Below are positions 1 to 11,878 of a stretch of DNA of 64,000 bases, piece after piece (the stretch's first letter is position 1; every line of letters starts with the position of its first letter). The stretch is from assembly GCA_024196135.1 (NCBI GenBank), contig JAMQCK010000051.1, positions 1-64,000 of the forward strand, given 5' to 3'. This stretch comes from Pleurotus ostreatus/Saccharomyces cerevisiae fusant. Lineage: Eukaryota > Opisthokonta. Position numbers and translations under genes: made by a program. The notes beneath the pieces are model-generated. The model did no database searches and had not been told where the DNA came from. It saw only the letters and a program-made list of their open reading frames with translations.

Positions 1-836
1 ACCTGAGAGGCAGAAAAAGGCCTTAGGTGGGTGCGTAAACCTCCTTAGGAAGTTGCTGAAGTGGATGTAACTGCTGGGACGGCCGGCGAGGGCGGCGCTT
101 GTGCGCCTACCAGGTTATGATGGCATTGCCTGAGCGTCGAGCTGATGATCATTTGTGGCAGAAGTTAAGCCATGCTTCCCGCCGCGCGATGAGCATCGGA
201 AAAAGGTGGTGTTAGTCTGAACCATCTCGATCAAGTTCAACCACATCGCAGACGTGCGCAAACCTGCTAAGGCAGGCTGAAAATTGCACGTCATCAAGCC
301 AGGCTATGCCACCCCGTTTCGTAGACCTTTGAGTTCCGCCTGGCATGCCAGGCTGGCAGGCCGAATTGGCAGAACCTGGCAGAGTTCTGCCATCAACACT
401 ATCCACGACTCATTCAATCTCAATTGGTGCCCTACATGCGTGAAGTTCTTGCTCTGTTTAATCGAGTCGATTCTCGTGCGTCTATGGAAAAGTATTGCTA
501 ATGGTCAGGTTTTGGGCGTCCATCCCACCTTCAAATTTGGTGCAGAGGGCAATAATACAGAATTTGTAAGATTGCCACGATACGACTTCAAGACGAGCCG
601 GTCCTCCAGCACAAAACTATGACGATTCACGATTCTATTCCTTAACTCTAACATGCAAAACTGTGTATTCTATGAACAGCAAAAAGACAACAACACACTA
701 ACAAATGACCGACTGATTGCTACACTGCAGACGACACTGCACCGCTGAACGAGCGAGGATGGATTGGAGGTAAGGTAGACGGGCGCATGTTGCGTCGCGA
801 TAGAAGGGGTCAGGATGGATCCACGGGGTGAGGAGG
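1..836. other. Intergenic, no supported gene
   Basis: Open frames here are short, overlap on both strands and show no recognisable domain or splice pattern. The last part is probably the 3' flank of the DUF1275 gene. I see nothing else I can support. Confidence 0.5.
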
Positions 837-1880
837 TTACTTCCCCGGGACGAACATCCAGGAGAGGGAGACGAGGAGACGGATCCCGGTACCAACGCCG
901 AGAGCTGCACCAGCGCCGACTTCGGCGAGGATCCTATGGGGAAGAAGTCAGATTTCAGAATTCAAGGACAGAGAGATGACACTTACGCCCTGCTGACGAA
1001 TCCGCCGAAGAAGAGCGCGCCCGCGGCGAGGAGACGATGGTCCCGCGTACGGACGCTCTCGCGTATGCTGAACAACTTGGGGTCGCTCATAAGCTCGACC
1101 CAGATAGTAGTAAGGACGACTGCAACGTCGATTAGCGCGTGCCCACTATCCAGGTAAAAGCAGCACATACTCGTCGTCCCAAACTGCGTATTCAAGCGCT
1201 TCGCCTGAATCCCCTGCAAGCCCAAGCTCGCGCTCATCAGCACGAGCGCGACATACGTGCGCACATTCGTCCACGCCGGGTCGCCGCGGTCGCTCGCGAT
1301 GCTGCCCTGGCCGGACTTCCACAGCGCGAGCGCCGCGCCCATGAGGAAGAGCGTCTGCAGGAGGGTGCCGAGGACGAGCCAGAGGCGCTTCTTCGGGCCG
1401 ATGTGGTCGCCTATGCGCCCGATGAAGGCGCCGGCGTTGAACGCGATGAGGGAGGCCAGTGCCTGCCGATCGGGGAGGTGGAAGGTGTGGTCCATGACGC
1501 CGGTGAGGCCGTCCTCGAAGAGGCGAGCGATGGCGACGGCAAGCTGGGGAGGAGGATATTGTAAGTCGAAGCGGGGGAATGAGGTGAAGGGTGCGCGCAC
1601 CTGGATGAAGTTCCCCGTCTGAAAGCCGCACCAGACGAAGATTGCAGAGAAGGCGACGGCGTCGCTGGGATGAGGTGAGCCCTGGCATACTTCCCCCTCG
1701 TCGATCGACTCACACATAGCCCGTCATGAAGGAGTAAGCAGCTAGCGGCGTCGTGCTCTCGCTTGGGTCGACCTCCTGCAGCATATACGCCTTCAAGCGC
1801 TGCACCCGCGTCGCCGGTGCCCTTCCCTGAGGAAGGGGGAGCTCCAGACTGTCGCTGCTCGCCTTGGGGTCGATAGCCAT
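837..1880 (-). CDS. DUF1275 (YoaK-like) integral membrane protein
   Basis: Predicted multi-pass membrane protein of the DUF1275/YoaK family, whose biochemical role is not established. The start ATG is at 1878-1880 and the stop is at 837-839. Five exons join in frame through introns at 1665-1713, 1544-1600, 1120-1170 and 934-986, all GT-AG and 49-57 bp. The family hallmark is visible across the first junction: MTGYVDAVAF followed by SAIFVWCGFQTGNFIQ. Further hydrophobic helices follow (FLMGAALALW, YVALVLMSASLGLQG, ALFFGGF, LLVSLSW). The tail after the last junction ends FVPGK. The N-terminus is a short polar cytosolic segment. A 20-bp minisatellite lies about 90 bp upstream of the start. Splice phases agree at every junction, so the model is firm. 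Substrate or partner is unknown. Confidence 0.85.
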
Positions 1881-1970
1881 AGCGTCAAACGAATGTGGTA
1901 GATGAGTAGAGAGGTAGATGCTGGTGGGCTTCAACTGCTCGGCTCGTCGACCTTATGACGGTGGCGATGG

Positions 1971-2050
1971 CGGCAAGCGAGTGCTATGGGCAGCAAGCGA
2001 GTGCTTTGGGCAGCAAGCAAGTGCTATGGGCAGCAAGCGAGTGCGAGGGG
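1971..2050. repeat. 20-bp minisatellite, four copies
   Basis: Four back-to-back copies of a 20-mer of the form cagcaagcgagtgctatggg occupy 1971-1990, 1991-2010, 2011-2030 and 2031-2050. They differ at a few positions. The array is 91 bp upstream of the DUF1275 start, in its likely promoter. Confidence 0.9.
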
Positions 2051-2930
2051 CGCGACGGGGGGCCGGCGACAGCTAGAAAGCAGCCCGCATGGATGGCGTA
2101 TATATGCGCGATGACTCGGTCTTGGCGGTCGAAATCTTCGGTTCCCGCTCTATGTCCGCTGGCAGGACAAGGACAGATCCGCTACCTGCGCAGAGGGAGG
2201 GAAATGAATGTCCGGACAGTATGAGAGGTACCGCGGCTTGGCGAGGGACGGAGGTTCGAAGCAGGCGAGCATGATAGTCTAAGAGGTCGCGGTTGAGGAC
2301 AAGGTGTAACGGGTATACGCGTAAGTCATCAAGTAGACATCCAGGCATCCCCGCTCTTGCGCTGAAGCCGGACCACCACTTGGCAGAAGATAGCGAAGAG
2401 AATATGGCCGAGGAAACTGTCACAAAACCACGAAGGTAGTTGCCAGCATCCTCTCGCCAAGGGCGATCTGCCATCTACATCGATATGCGCCACCGCGCCC
2501 AGCTTCATTCTGTATGAACACCCGCCAGCCCACAGTCAATCAGTCGTAGATACGCGCAATGCACGCTGTAGCTTCGGGATGCTTGAAAGGCCACGCTGCT
2601 GAGGCATCGGTCAGGCATCGGGGGTTGGCCCTTCCCGTCGACGTGCATCGTGCTATGTCGGCGACGCGCACCGCCTCATACCGCGGGCCAGCATTCAAAG
2701 ATAATCACACTCACTCATTTGCTTCGGGAAGGTCGACAGAATCGACGTCATGACAGGAGTAGCGCGCGATAGACTTCGCATAGTCTCCACTCGCTCGCGA
2801 GACGACCTTCATCCGTAGCCTGCATCCGACAGCATGCTCGTTGTTGATTGATATGGTACAGATTGCGTTGTCTCTAGATCCAGCAAGGTCGGTTACTGCA
2901 GATCGTGACGATCACGGCGAATACTAAATA
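2051..2930. other. Intergenic, no supported gene
   Basis: Only short overlapping frames without recognisable domains or consistent splice sites. It lies between the DUF1275 promoter and the 3' end of the UBX gene. Confidence 0.45.
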
Positions 2931-4090
2931 TTACTTCTCTGAATATCATTGTCAGCATCCCCTCCAACCGGCCATGATGAACGAGGACTTACTCTTCAAC
3001 CCCGCCGCCAGCCACTTCGGGATCTTCTTCTCTCCGCTGCCGCTCGGTTTCGGTGGCGGAGCAGGTGCTCCCTCTTGCGGCGCGGGTGCAGGAGGCTCGG
3101 GCTGCTCGTAGTTGGGAGGCGGAGGCAAGTCTTCGGCGAGGGCGAGGACTTCGGGTAGGAGAGGGGCGGGGGAGGTGGGGTCTGCGAAGAGGCGTTGATT
3201 AGTCTGCGATGACAACGATGAGGGAGTACCATGAGAGGGACGAGAGCGTAGGAGGGGATCCAGAGTATGAAGGTGGGAAGTCGTGTGGCGCAAAGGGATC
3301 GGCTACGTACGATTTAACGACACGTCCTCAAATCGTAGCAGCAGCACGCTGGACGGTGCCAGGTGCAGCTCCGCCAACGACTTGTCACGCACGTTCGGGT
3401 CGGAGTTCTTCAGATCAAGTCGTGGAGGCTGGTCTGCATGGTGGCGCCCGTCAGCTTGCCATATACACGCCTCTCGGCGACGAGCACGCACAGAGTATAA
3501 ACTTGATAGGCTTCACGTCGTCCCTCAGCCGCTCGCGCACGAACGCGTACACCGCCTTGATCCTGCTCGTCGACGGAAATATCTTCTCCAGCTGCGTGCG
3601 ATCGGGGAAGCGGATGCGGATCGTGGTCTGCGGGAGGAGCTTCATTAGGATGACAAGCTCGCGTACAGAGCACACGGCTACGCACATTTGGCCACCGATC
3701 CCGCTTCGCCTTCTCCCTTGCTTCCCTCACGGCCTTCAGCTCGAGCGGCCGATCCGTAAGCGCGTGCGTGCGCGCAGAGAGCGTCGCCTGCGCGGTCTGA
3801 ATATCCGCCGGGCTTGGCGTGAAGTACGAGTCCGGGGGAGGGGCTGGGGGACGCGTCAGCGTTGGTCAAATAGGGCTTGTTAGCCCACAAGGATGGGCTT
3901 AGTGGCCCACAAGGAAGGGCTTGTGGCGAGACGTACGAGGCGGATGCAGATGGGACCAATCGGACGGCTTGTAGACCTTGTAGTCAGCGGAGGTGCTGGC
4001 GGTGGGAGGCGCAGGCGCAGAGGAGCCAGAGGGAGGGACTGGAGCGGGCGCCTCAGAGGCAGCAGGCGCAGCAGACGATCCGGGGTCCAT
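2931..4090 (-). CDS. UBX-domain protein, TUG/ASPSCR1 (Ubx4)-like, N-terminally short
   Basis: Likely Cdc48/p97 cofactor of the TUG (ASPSCR1)/Ubx4 type. Six exons (3937-4090, 3686-3843, 3492-3627, 3311-3433, 2993-3181, 2931-2938) join in frame to 255 aa. The start is 4088-4090 and the stop 2931-2933. An Ala/Pro-rich N-terminus leads to a segment around DSYFTPSPADIQ and a charged stretch ending EKAKRDRWPN, as in human ASPSCR1. The UBX beta-grasp fold follows (TTIRIRFPDRTQLEKIF, then AYAFVRERL-like helix and SVLLLRFED). After a Pro-rich linker, the C-terminus has the TUG signature KKIPKWLAAGLK. The amino-terminal ubiquitin-like domain usual in this family is absent. Either it was lost, or an upstream exon was missed. 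The last exon is only 8 nt. The third-last junction has an alternative acceptor, so a few residues there are less sure. Confidence 0.8.
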
Positions 4091-4954
4091 GATGAGGGTG
4101 AGAGCAAGCGTTGATGTCAGCTGTGTGCGTGGATGAATAATCGTGGTTTCCTCGGCAGGTAAAGGACGCACTGGATGGGTCAAGTACCCAGATAGCGCGT
4201 CTGTACCTCCCGCGGCAGTAGCAACAGCAAGCAAGCAAGCAGATGCGTGATGATGGCGAGAACAAAGGAGTAGAGCCGCCGTCTGATGGCGTTCCCCTCC
4301 TTGCTTCCTCCCACCATCATGGCTGCTGACTGAACTACCTGGCGCGCCGTTTCATACAGGCCAGTTCTCTTGACGACTTTGTGACTACATCCAAGCCTCG
4401 GACTTCCATGCTGAGAGTCTAGGAATACCGGCTTTGATACTGGCTATACGTCGCATGCAATGTCTAATGCTATCCGTCCGAGGAAGACTGGAATCCCTCT
4501 CAAAATATTGCTGGCAGCATCTCTGGGTCATGCACTCCTCTTCAAGTCCTGGCACTTCTGTGAGAAGGCGACAAAGCACGCAAAGCCCTTGCGCCTGAGC
4601 TCAGCCATGCGCGCAACCACCAGCTCCTGTCTGCGAATGCGATCTTGTCCGGCTACATGATGGCCGCTTGAGAAGACTCTCGGAGAGCCTTGTCGGATTG
4701 GCGTATTAGTATATTACCCCCGCTCGAATTACTCATCCAAGAGCAGACTGAACGCTCGATTGCCCTACCGTCTTTGCCAACATGGCACTCATTGCCTACA
4801 TTCGGTGTCCAGAATGAAGCGCATCACAATAACCTTCAAAGCCATACACGGGTACACATCCTACAAGTAAAGTGCATTTTCAGAACATCCAAAGTCGAAG
4901 AGGCCAATTGCGCAGGTCGGACGAACTCAGCATTGCCGCCTTTCGGAAACGTGA
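4091..4954. other. Intergenic, no supported gene
   Basis: Upstream of the UBX gene and downstream of pore-former-like gene A. No domain-bearing frame seen on either strand. Confidence 0.45.
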
Positions 4955-6362
4955 CTAGATAACGATCCCCTTGATACTGTTCTCCATCTCGTCCAGGGTC
5001 TGGATCTGCACGTCAGCGACGTTGGAGGCCTGCCGGAACCGATCCACTAGAAGAAAAGTCAGCATTCGCGCTAAGACGGCCATCTCTCGACGAACTCACC
5101 AGCCTCCGCCAGCGTGTTCCACTTCTCAGCAATCTTCGCCTCAATGATGCGCTCGACAATCGCGTTCACGGCCGCAGAGTCCGCCTTCACCGCCTCGGCG
5201 ATGGAGCTCAGGTCCTCGGAGATGCTTTGCCAGCAGCCCATCATCCCCTCGACCATGGTAATCGTAGGGCTCATGGTGCCGAGGAGCGAGGTAACATCCG
5301 ACTATCAAGCATATCCGTGAGTCGAGACGCACGCACAACGACAACAGCTGCGTACCTCAGTTGCAGCCAGAGCGGCGACGACGGCCCTGTCCTCTGGTAG
5401 CTGACCCTCAGCATTGTAGATCAGCCCCCTGAACATGGTGATAGCATTCGCCAATCGGCCGGCCAGCCCGAAAAGCATCCCGTGCGGCAGCACCCCAACG
5501 ACTAATACCTCGGCCAATTGCCGCGCGAAACCTTGCCTCACGAAGGCTGCGAAAATGAGTGAGTGATATTATACAAACTTGTTCAACGAGTAGAGCGCCA
5601 CACCTTGCTCGAACTCATCGATATCCACCTGGAGATCATGACGATAATCCGCCAAGTGACTTTGCAGTGTGGCGAGCGCGTCTTCGTCCATGTTGAGCAC
5701 CCTCACCACGTCCTTGTGGCAGAGCATAATCGCCTCCCGATCCGTCATGGTCGCCTGCTCAAAAGCGCGAAGGTTGTTGACCGCCGTCTGTGACTTCGTA
5801 ATGATGCTGTCGATGAAAGTGAGATGGAAATTGAGGATGTTGCCGATAGTTTTCTTCAGCGTGGCCTGTGTATCGGTAGATTCGGTATCCGCGAGCTGAC
5901 GAAGAAGCTCGACCAGGTAGGCTGAGGGGCAAGGTCATCAATTGTCTGTCGTACGGGAAACAAGGCGTACAGTAGGCGAAGAACGGCTCGGGACCGTTAC
6001 CGGCGACGGTCCGAGCATAGTTGAAGATGTCGTCCGCCGTACCGGTGATACTGGGATAGGTCGTGTCCTTGAACGTCTCACAATGACCCCGAGCCTGTTG
6101 AGCCGTAAGCCAATGAGCCGTCAAGCGCGGGTGAGTGCGCTCTCACCGTGTTGTAGGTCTCAATCAGAGGCGCAAGAACGGACTTCATGTTGAAGTACAT
6201 CTCCTCGGGCAGACGCAGGCGATCACTGTAATCCCCGGTCGTTTGGGGGAGGAGCAGGCCCGCCCAGATGTACTTGAGCAAGCCGAAGAGTCCCACGTCT
6301 TGCAAGATATAGTTGTTGTCGCCGTTCAGCAGGCCGCGAGGAGTCAGATCAATGGCGGACAT
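4955..6362 (-). CDS. Alpha-pore-forming-toxin-like protein A (ClyA/HBL/Cry6-type fold, putative)
   Basis: Member of a five-gene family in this window (A-E) whose architecture resembles helical-bundle pore-forming proteins such as HBL/Nhe components, Cry6 and ClyA. The start at 6360-6362 (MSAIDLTPRGLL) aligns with the starts of B-E. The stop is at 4955-4957. Exon 1 is 6147-6362; its intron ends at 6095. Later exons carry long amphipathic helices, a central hydrophobic stretch (about 5440-5540), and a C-terminal helix region with the family pattern of Trp followed by an I-x-x-D-L-S motif near 5180-5230. A TATA-like box sits about 80 bp upstream. A is the most diverged copy. I infer the fold from helix and hydrophobicity pattern only; activity is unknown and a non-toxin helical role is possible. 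Confidence 0.6.
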
Positions 6363-8059
6363 AAAGGGCGTAGGTTCACGAGTGAGTTCTTGCGGTATAG
6401 AGCAGGGAGTAGACAAGATGAGGTAGCCATACGAAAGGACGAGCTTTTATATGCTGCTGGGAGTGCGGGGTAGCTGACATGATACAGAGGTCGAGCTTGT
6501 ACGGTTTGAGACCGAACCAGTGCTTGTCGAATCGATTAGGACGACATGCGGTAAACGGACTAGTTTCTTAACAATGGAGGAGTCGACGCGCTGTTGAGTG
6601 ACAAAGGAGGGTACGCACTTGTAATAGCAACGTTGAGTGGACTCCACAGTGGTCCGGTGAGCATGAACTTGGATGGTGGTGCCGCTGTGCGCACCGCACA
6701 GATACCGAGTACCATTAACGTCTTGTGCCCCAGAGGAACGCTGCGAAGATTGAACCATCAGAAACCAGAGCCAGTGGCGCGAAGCCCTAGAGCGTCGGCG
6801 GAGGTAAGAGCGCTGCCCCGAAGGTCTACCAGAGGACCTCTGATCACACCCCGACGCCTGCTGACGATGAAGACCGAATTCGGAGCGCTCGCCCCATTGT
6901 CACTCGAGGTGCATGTGTTCATTGTCTGGTCCCTGCTGAGGGCCATCGACTTCTGCGTGGAGCTCTGTTATTGATGTCCAGAACCCAGCAAAATATTTGA
7001 CAGGTAACAGCGTTTTGCGAGCGCAGGTGGCATTCCAGTAGATACGATGGTTTTGCAATGCGAAGATTAGTCGCCCTACGGAAGCAGAAGAGGGGAGCGG
7101 TCGGACACAGAGCTTCCAGCACGAGATCCCCGAGTGATACAGGACAGCGCGGTGCTGTAAATATTGCGATTCAGCTTTTGACGGGGGAATCAAAAGCAGC
7201 GGGTGCCCAGACATATGATGAGAGTAGGATGAGAGTCGAACGTAGAGACAGTGACAGGGCTGAGCAATCATGTCACAGCCCAGGTCACGTTGAGCTCCTT
7301 TGGTCTCAAGCTTGACTTGAACTTCGAGGATCTCCCTTTATGCTCAATGGTACACGCCGAACTGGGAGCGCTGAAGCTCCGGAATTCAACATGTGATGGA
7401 TACGGCATACGCCTTATGACCCCACCTATCATCGTACGGGTCTCAGCCGCATCGTCATCTTTTCGGCTCCCCAATACCGTACATGACTGCACCAGCAGAC
7501 TGTGAGCATGGCTTCTCGAGTCCATCGTACCTATGCAATGGCGCAATGGGAACTGATCAACGCCACACTCGCGCCGACGCCGAAGTCATCGACCTCACAA
7601 GGTCGCAAACGTTACTCTGATAGGACGCCTCTGATTGCTCCTCCATCTTCAACTCTTCGCCTGGAATGCGCATGACTGGATTCATGTCGGCTATGAAAGC
7701 TTTTCACGACCCCAGTCTCCGGGGCTTCTGCCTCCCGGTGCTCAGCCGTCTTTGGCCCCATCGACGACAAGACTTTGACCAGCTCTAGCCCCGTATCAGG
7801 CGCTGGACGTTCGCGCTTCGCGCGGACTTTGCATCTCGCGAAGCGCTGTAATCTTGTACTGTTCTTCAAGGAAGGACCCTCGGTGCGCTTGTCAACGCCA
7901 CCTGGTCCAAGTCCTTTGATGTACCTACAGTGTACGTCGTCTGCCTGCCTTCGTACTATCTCATGCCCTATATAAACCTGAAAGGCGTGAGCGTTGACTC
8001 CCAACAGCCCGTCTATCCTCGCTTACCCACCTCGTCAGCATCTCATCGTCTCTGCAACC
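6363..8059. other. Intergenic between divergent genes A and B
   Basis: About 1.7 kb separates the starts of the two divergently transcribed pore-former-like genes. It contains their TATA-like boxes (6444-6451 for A on minus, 7969-7976 for B on plus). No further gene could be supported. Confidence 0.5.
7969..7976 (+). promoter_or_regulatory. TATA box of pore-former-like gene B
   Basis: TATATAAA lies 84 bp before the ATG at 8060. TATA-like boxes occur 65-90 bp upstream of the starts of all five family members. Confidence 0.55.
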
Positions 8060-9486
8060 ATGACTTCCTCCGCCATCGACATGACCCCGAAGGGCCTCAT
8101 CAACTCGGACGGGAACTACATCCTCCAGCACGGCGACGTGTACAAGCTGCTGAAGTACGTCTGGGCGGGCGTCCTTCTTCCCGTCACCGCGAGCGCCTAC
8201 CAAGAGCGCCTGGACATCTCTACGGAGACTATGGTCAAGCTCGAAGGCGTCCTCAAGGACCTGGTCGATGCCTACGCTACGGTGAGATTCGTCGCTTTAT
8301 GTTGCGAGCATCGTGTTTGACGTGTCTATCGCAGACCAAGAGCCATTGCGACCCGTTCAAGGACACGACCTACCCCAGCATCGTTGCCCTCGCCGACGAC
8401 GTCTACAACTACGCCCAGAACGCCGGAGGCACCGTGGACGACTCCTACTACGGTACGGGGTCCTGCAGAGGACTGCAAGGGCTTTATTAATCTCTCCTAT
8501 TAGCCCAAATCTTTCAACTCATCCGCCAGCTCCCCGCGGCGTCGGAGGCGGACCAGGCGAAGATCAAGGAGAGCATCAACGGCCTCATCGACACGCAGCT
8601 CGCCACCGTGGACACCATCGTGACGAAGGTCGCGGCGGCTGTCAAGGCGCTCACCGACTTCGAGGACGAGTGCATGAGCGACCAGTCGCTGCTGACGGAG
8701 CGCAACAAGGCGGTCAAGGACAGGCTCGACACCGAGGTCGGCCAGCTCCAGCAGCTCGAGGACAGCCTCGACAGCAACCGCCGCATCATCAGGGCCGACG
8801 AGGCGGCGTACGAGAAAGGTAGGTTTCGCATGAATATCGATTCTTAGATGCGAGCCAACGACAATACCCAGACGTTATCATCGCGGCCACCACCGTCACC
8901 TATGCCTGGCTCTTCCCCATCGGGACGGCCATTGCAATCGGCATCGCCGTCACGTACGGGAAAGCGGCCACCAGCCTACTGCATGCGATCAGCAACCTCA
9001 AGACGGACATCACCGACGAGGAAACCAAGATCCAGGACGAGAAGCGCCTCATCGCCGACCTCAACTGCATCGGCGTAAGTCACCTTATTCGCCTACTTCC
9101 ATGCTGGGCTCTGAAACAGAAATCCTACAGGCGAACACGGCCAGCTTCCTCGAGTCGCTCGCCGGCGCCATCCAGGTCTGCCAGGAGATGCTCGGCATCT
9201 GGCAGGGCATCGGCGCGGACCTGAGCAACCTCCGTGGCATGGTCAACACGAGCGTCCGCCAGGCCAACGCGGCCATCGCGGGCTTCGTCGACAAGAAGCT
9301 CGTGGACAAGTGGAACGATCTCGCGGCGTCCGGTCAGTATTTCGGACTGTCATTCACGTACTCCAGAGCTAACAGACGCTTGCAGTCGACAAGTATCGCC
9401 AGGCTGCGTATATCACGCCCCTCGAGCAGTCCACGCTGGACGAGTTCGCCGCGCAGATCCAGGCCCAGGCGAACAAGAGTGCTTGA
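8060..9486 (+). CDS. Alpha-pore-forming-toxin-like protein B (ClyA/HBL/Cry6-type fold, putative)
   Basis: The clearest member of the family. Exons 8060-8281, 8335-8452, 8504-8818, 8872-9074, 9131-9332 and 9386-9486 join in frame to 386 aa, close to the usual length of HBL/Nhe-type proteins. The order is: an N-terminal domain starting around DMTPKGLINSDGNY; a C-F-K-D-T-T-Y-P-S stretch shared with gene A; long heptad-like helices; a central hydrophobic hairpin (about residues 212-245, encoded at 8872-8970); a second long helix; and a C-terminal helix pair with a WQGIGADLSNL motif. No signal peptide is visible, so any export would be unconventional or by cell damage. GC-rich codon use matches neighbours. 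The toxin-like fold is inferred from architecture; target and activity are unknown. Confidence 0.65.
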
Positions 9487-9814
9487 TGGTTGAGTCGCAA
9501 GCTTGAAGAGGCCGGCCGCGTCGAAATGCGCCCCGTTGTAAATCCTTGAACTTTGTAAATCTGTGTATTCGTGCCCTAACAATGTATACTGCCATACGTG
9601 ATCCTGAATAACTAGCTCTGAGCGACTACTGTTCTCTCGCGTCAAAATTCCCTTTCCGCATTGCGATCATCTTCCCTCGAAGCACCGCTTAGAGCCACTG
9701 TGAATCAACCATGCTCCTTCCCTTTCGCCAGCTCACAGACTCGGATACAGTCACAGTAATTGTTCCTTCGTATTTGGGACAAATAACTACAACTCCTGCT
9801 GTACGCCCGTATAC
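9487..9814. other. Convergent intergenic spacer
   Basis: The 3' flanks of pore-former-like gene B and the NmrA-like gene meet here. No coding signal seen. Confidence 0.5.
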
Positions 9815-10981
9815 CTACATCGCCTCAGTCTGCAACTGAGTCCACGCCTTAATCGTCTCCTCCGGCCACGGGTACGGCGGGTTCGGGTAGAACGTCTCCG
9901 CAAACTCCTCCACCCCCTTCCTCGGATACATCTCCGGATACAGCACCCTCGCATCCAGCGCCCCATCCCCCACCGCCCTCTCCCTCGTATTATCCCCCCG
10001 CACAAACGTACTATACCCATACTCCAAAAAGAAGCGCATCGCGATCCCCGCGTCGCCCTTCGCCTTCGCCTCCTCGACCTGCGCGGCCAGCGCGTCGGCG
10101 GGCACGCGCACGATGCGCGCGCGGAAGGCGGCGGGGTCGCCGCATTTCGCCTCCGCGATGCGGAAGAAGTCCGCCTCGGTGCGCTCGTCCTCCCAGACGA
10201 AGACGGTCTGGTTGAGCGTGCGCGGGTCGAGGAGGATGCGCGCGACGAAGTCGCCGATGGAGGCGAGGGCGGTGCAGGCGGTGGGCACGTCGCCCGTGCC
10301 GCGGAAGAGCATGCTCATGTCCGCGAGCGGGTTACCGCCGTAGCTGGGCGGGTACGGGAGGAGGGACTAGAGAGAGTAACTGGTGAGTGGGGTGTGATTG
10401 CGAGAGATTATCGACTTACCTCGTACCAGAGGCCGACCTCGATGAAGGTGTAGCCGATGCCAAGCTCGCGGATGTAGTCGCGGATACCGAGTTTCTGTGT
10501 GACCGATTTCGTTCAGCAACCGCATACACGACGAGCCAGGAACTTCTCACAATATCGTTGAGGAGCATGGCACCAGGGGGAGCATGCGAGCTGAAGTCGT
10601 CCGGGACGACGCGCTTCACGCCAGCCTCCTTCGCTGCAGCAAAAAGCGCGCGCTGCGCGCTCAAGATGACTGCATGGACAGTGGAGACCACGAAGTCCGC
10701 GCCCTTGAGCAGCTCGACGAGCTCAGCGTGCGTTGCCTTGGCGAGGTCGGGGCAGATGAGAATCTGGACGCCGCGGTTCTTGAAGTCAACCACGGCGGGC
10801 TTGTCCGCAGAGCGGACTATGGCAGCGACGCGCTGCAAACAGCTATCAGTGTGAACGAAAAGGGGCTGAATCGAATTGTACATACATAATTTCCAGAGCG
10901 CAGCAGACCGTTGATGACGCTAGTACCGGTGGCACCAGTAGCGCCAGCCACAACAACAAGGGGCTTGTTTGCGTCAGACAT
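9815..10981 (-). CDS. NmrA/isoflavone-reductase-like NAD(P)-binding protein
   Basis: Likely NAD(P)H-dependent reductase or redox-sensing protein of the NmrA/isoflavone-reductase-like group (atypical short-chain dehydrogenases). Four exons (10886-10981, 10551-10832, 10420-10494, 9815-10366) join in phase 0 to 334 aa. The Rossmann glycine motif [14 protein letters not shown] is at about residues 8-21. The next strand and loop read RVAAIVRS, and the substrate-domain motif [17 protein letters not shown] fits the family. The remaining C-terminal domain ends WTQLQTEAM. The start ([10 protein letters not shown]) gives the normal spacing to the glycine motif. The substrate cannot be predicted. It may belong to aromatic or secondary metabolism, but no partner enzyme is adjacent. 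Confidence 0.85.
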
Positions 10982-11878
10982 GCTATTGGACGTGTCGAGG
11001 TACTAGAGTTCACTGGGAAGAGAGAAGACAGACTGCTGGTCTCATGAGCAGCCCCCGGTACTTATGCAGATGGACGGTTACCTCGATCCGACGAACCGAA
11101 CCTTCCAACTGCATTGACATGCATGCCTTTTCCGGCGTTCTCGGGAAAAGACGAGAAAGTAAGCGGATAGTCAGCTATTGCGAATATATGTTTCGCAGAG
11201 AGGACATGTTTAGGGCAAGAATAGGAGATCCGAGGTGTAGCCAACGGATTCCAACCTAAGACTTGCCACCAGCAGCTCAGACGGTGGAGGTGTGAGTTCA
11301 ACCCATGCCGCTTCGGCATCGGGTGACGTATACCGGCAAAAGCCGAAGGCGGGCTTGGCTTCGCCCCTTATCATGCCCTGGACCCCTGGGCACTTCGTTT
11401 GCTCTTGGCTCACACGTCGAGCTCAGAAGCTCGGAATTTTCTGGTATGCTACTCACTGATACTACAGCTCGCGGTGATGAGTTTTCCCGACTGAAGCCAG
11501 GAGATCCTTGGACAATCTGTAGCAACTAGCTCAGTGCCACCGAAGCGCAGTCCTCTGCCTCCTTCAATTGGGTTCAGAGTAAAAAAATACTTCTTAAGTG
11601 TGTACATCTTCTCCAAAGCAGCACACAACCGAGGGACTAGAAGTCGAACCGTGGGCTCCCACAGTCACGAGCAAGACACGCGAATTTCCCCGGCCAAGTC
11701 TTCATCGGCCCGGCTCATCCGTAACGCGCCGCGTGCCGCAAAGGCGATCGGCGGCGCGTCTCTGCAATCGAACCTTGGCTTCGCTCTCGTGTGTGAACGG
11801 GTCTCCGCAAAGTATCCTCTTGCGCTCTCTGCTGTCCTTGAAAGACTTGACGCATTACCCAAGTATTAACAGTCGACC
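10982..11878. other. Divergent promoter region, no supported gene
   Basis: Lies between the start of the NmrA-like gene and the start of the DUF155 gene, which point away from each other. Short frames here have no recognisable domain. Confidence 0.45.
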
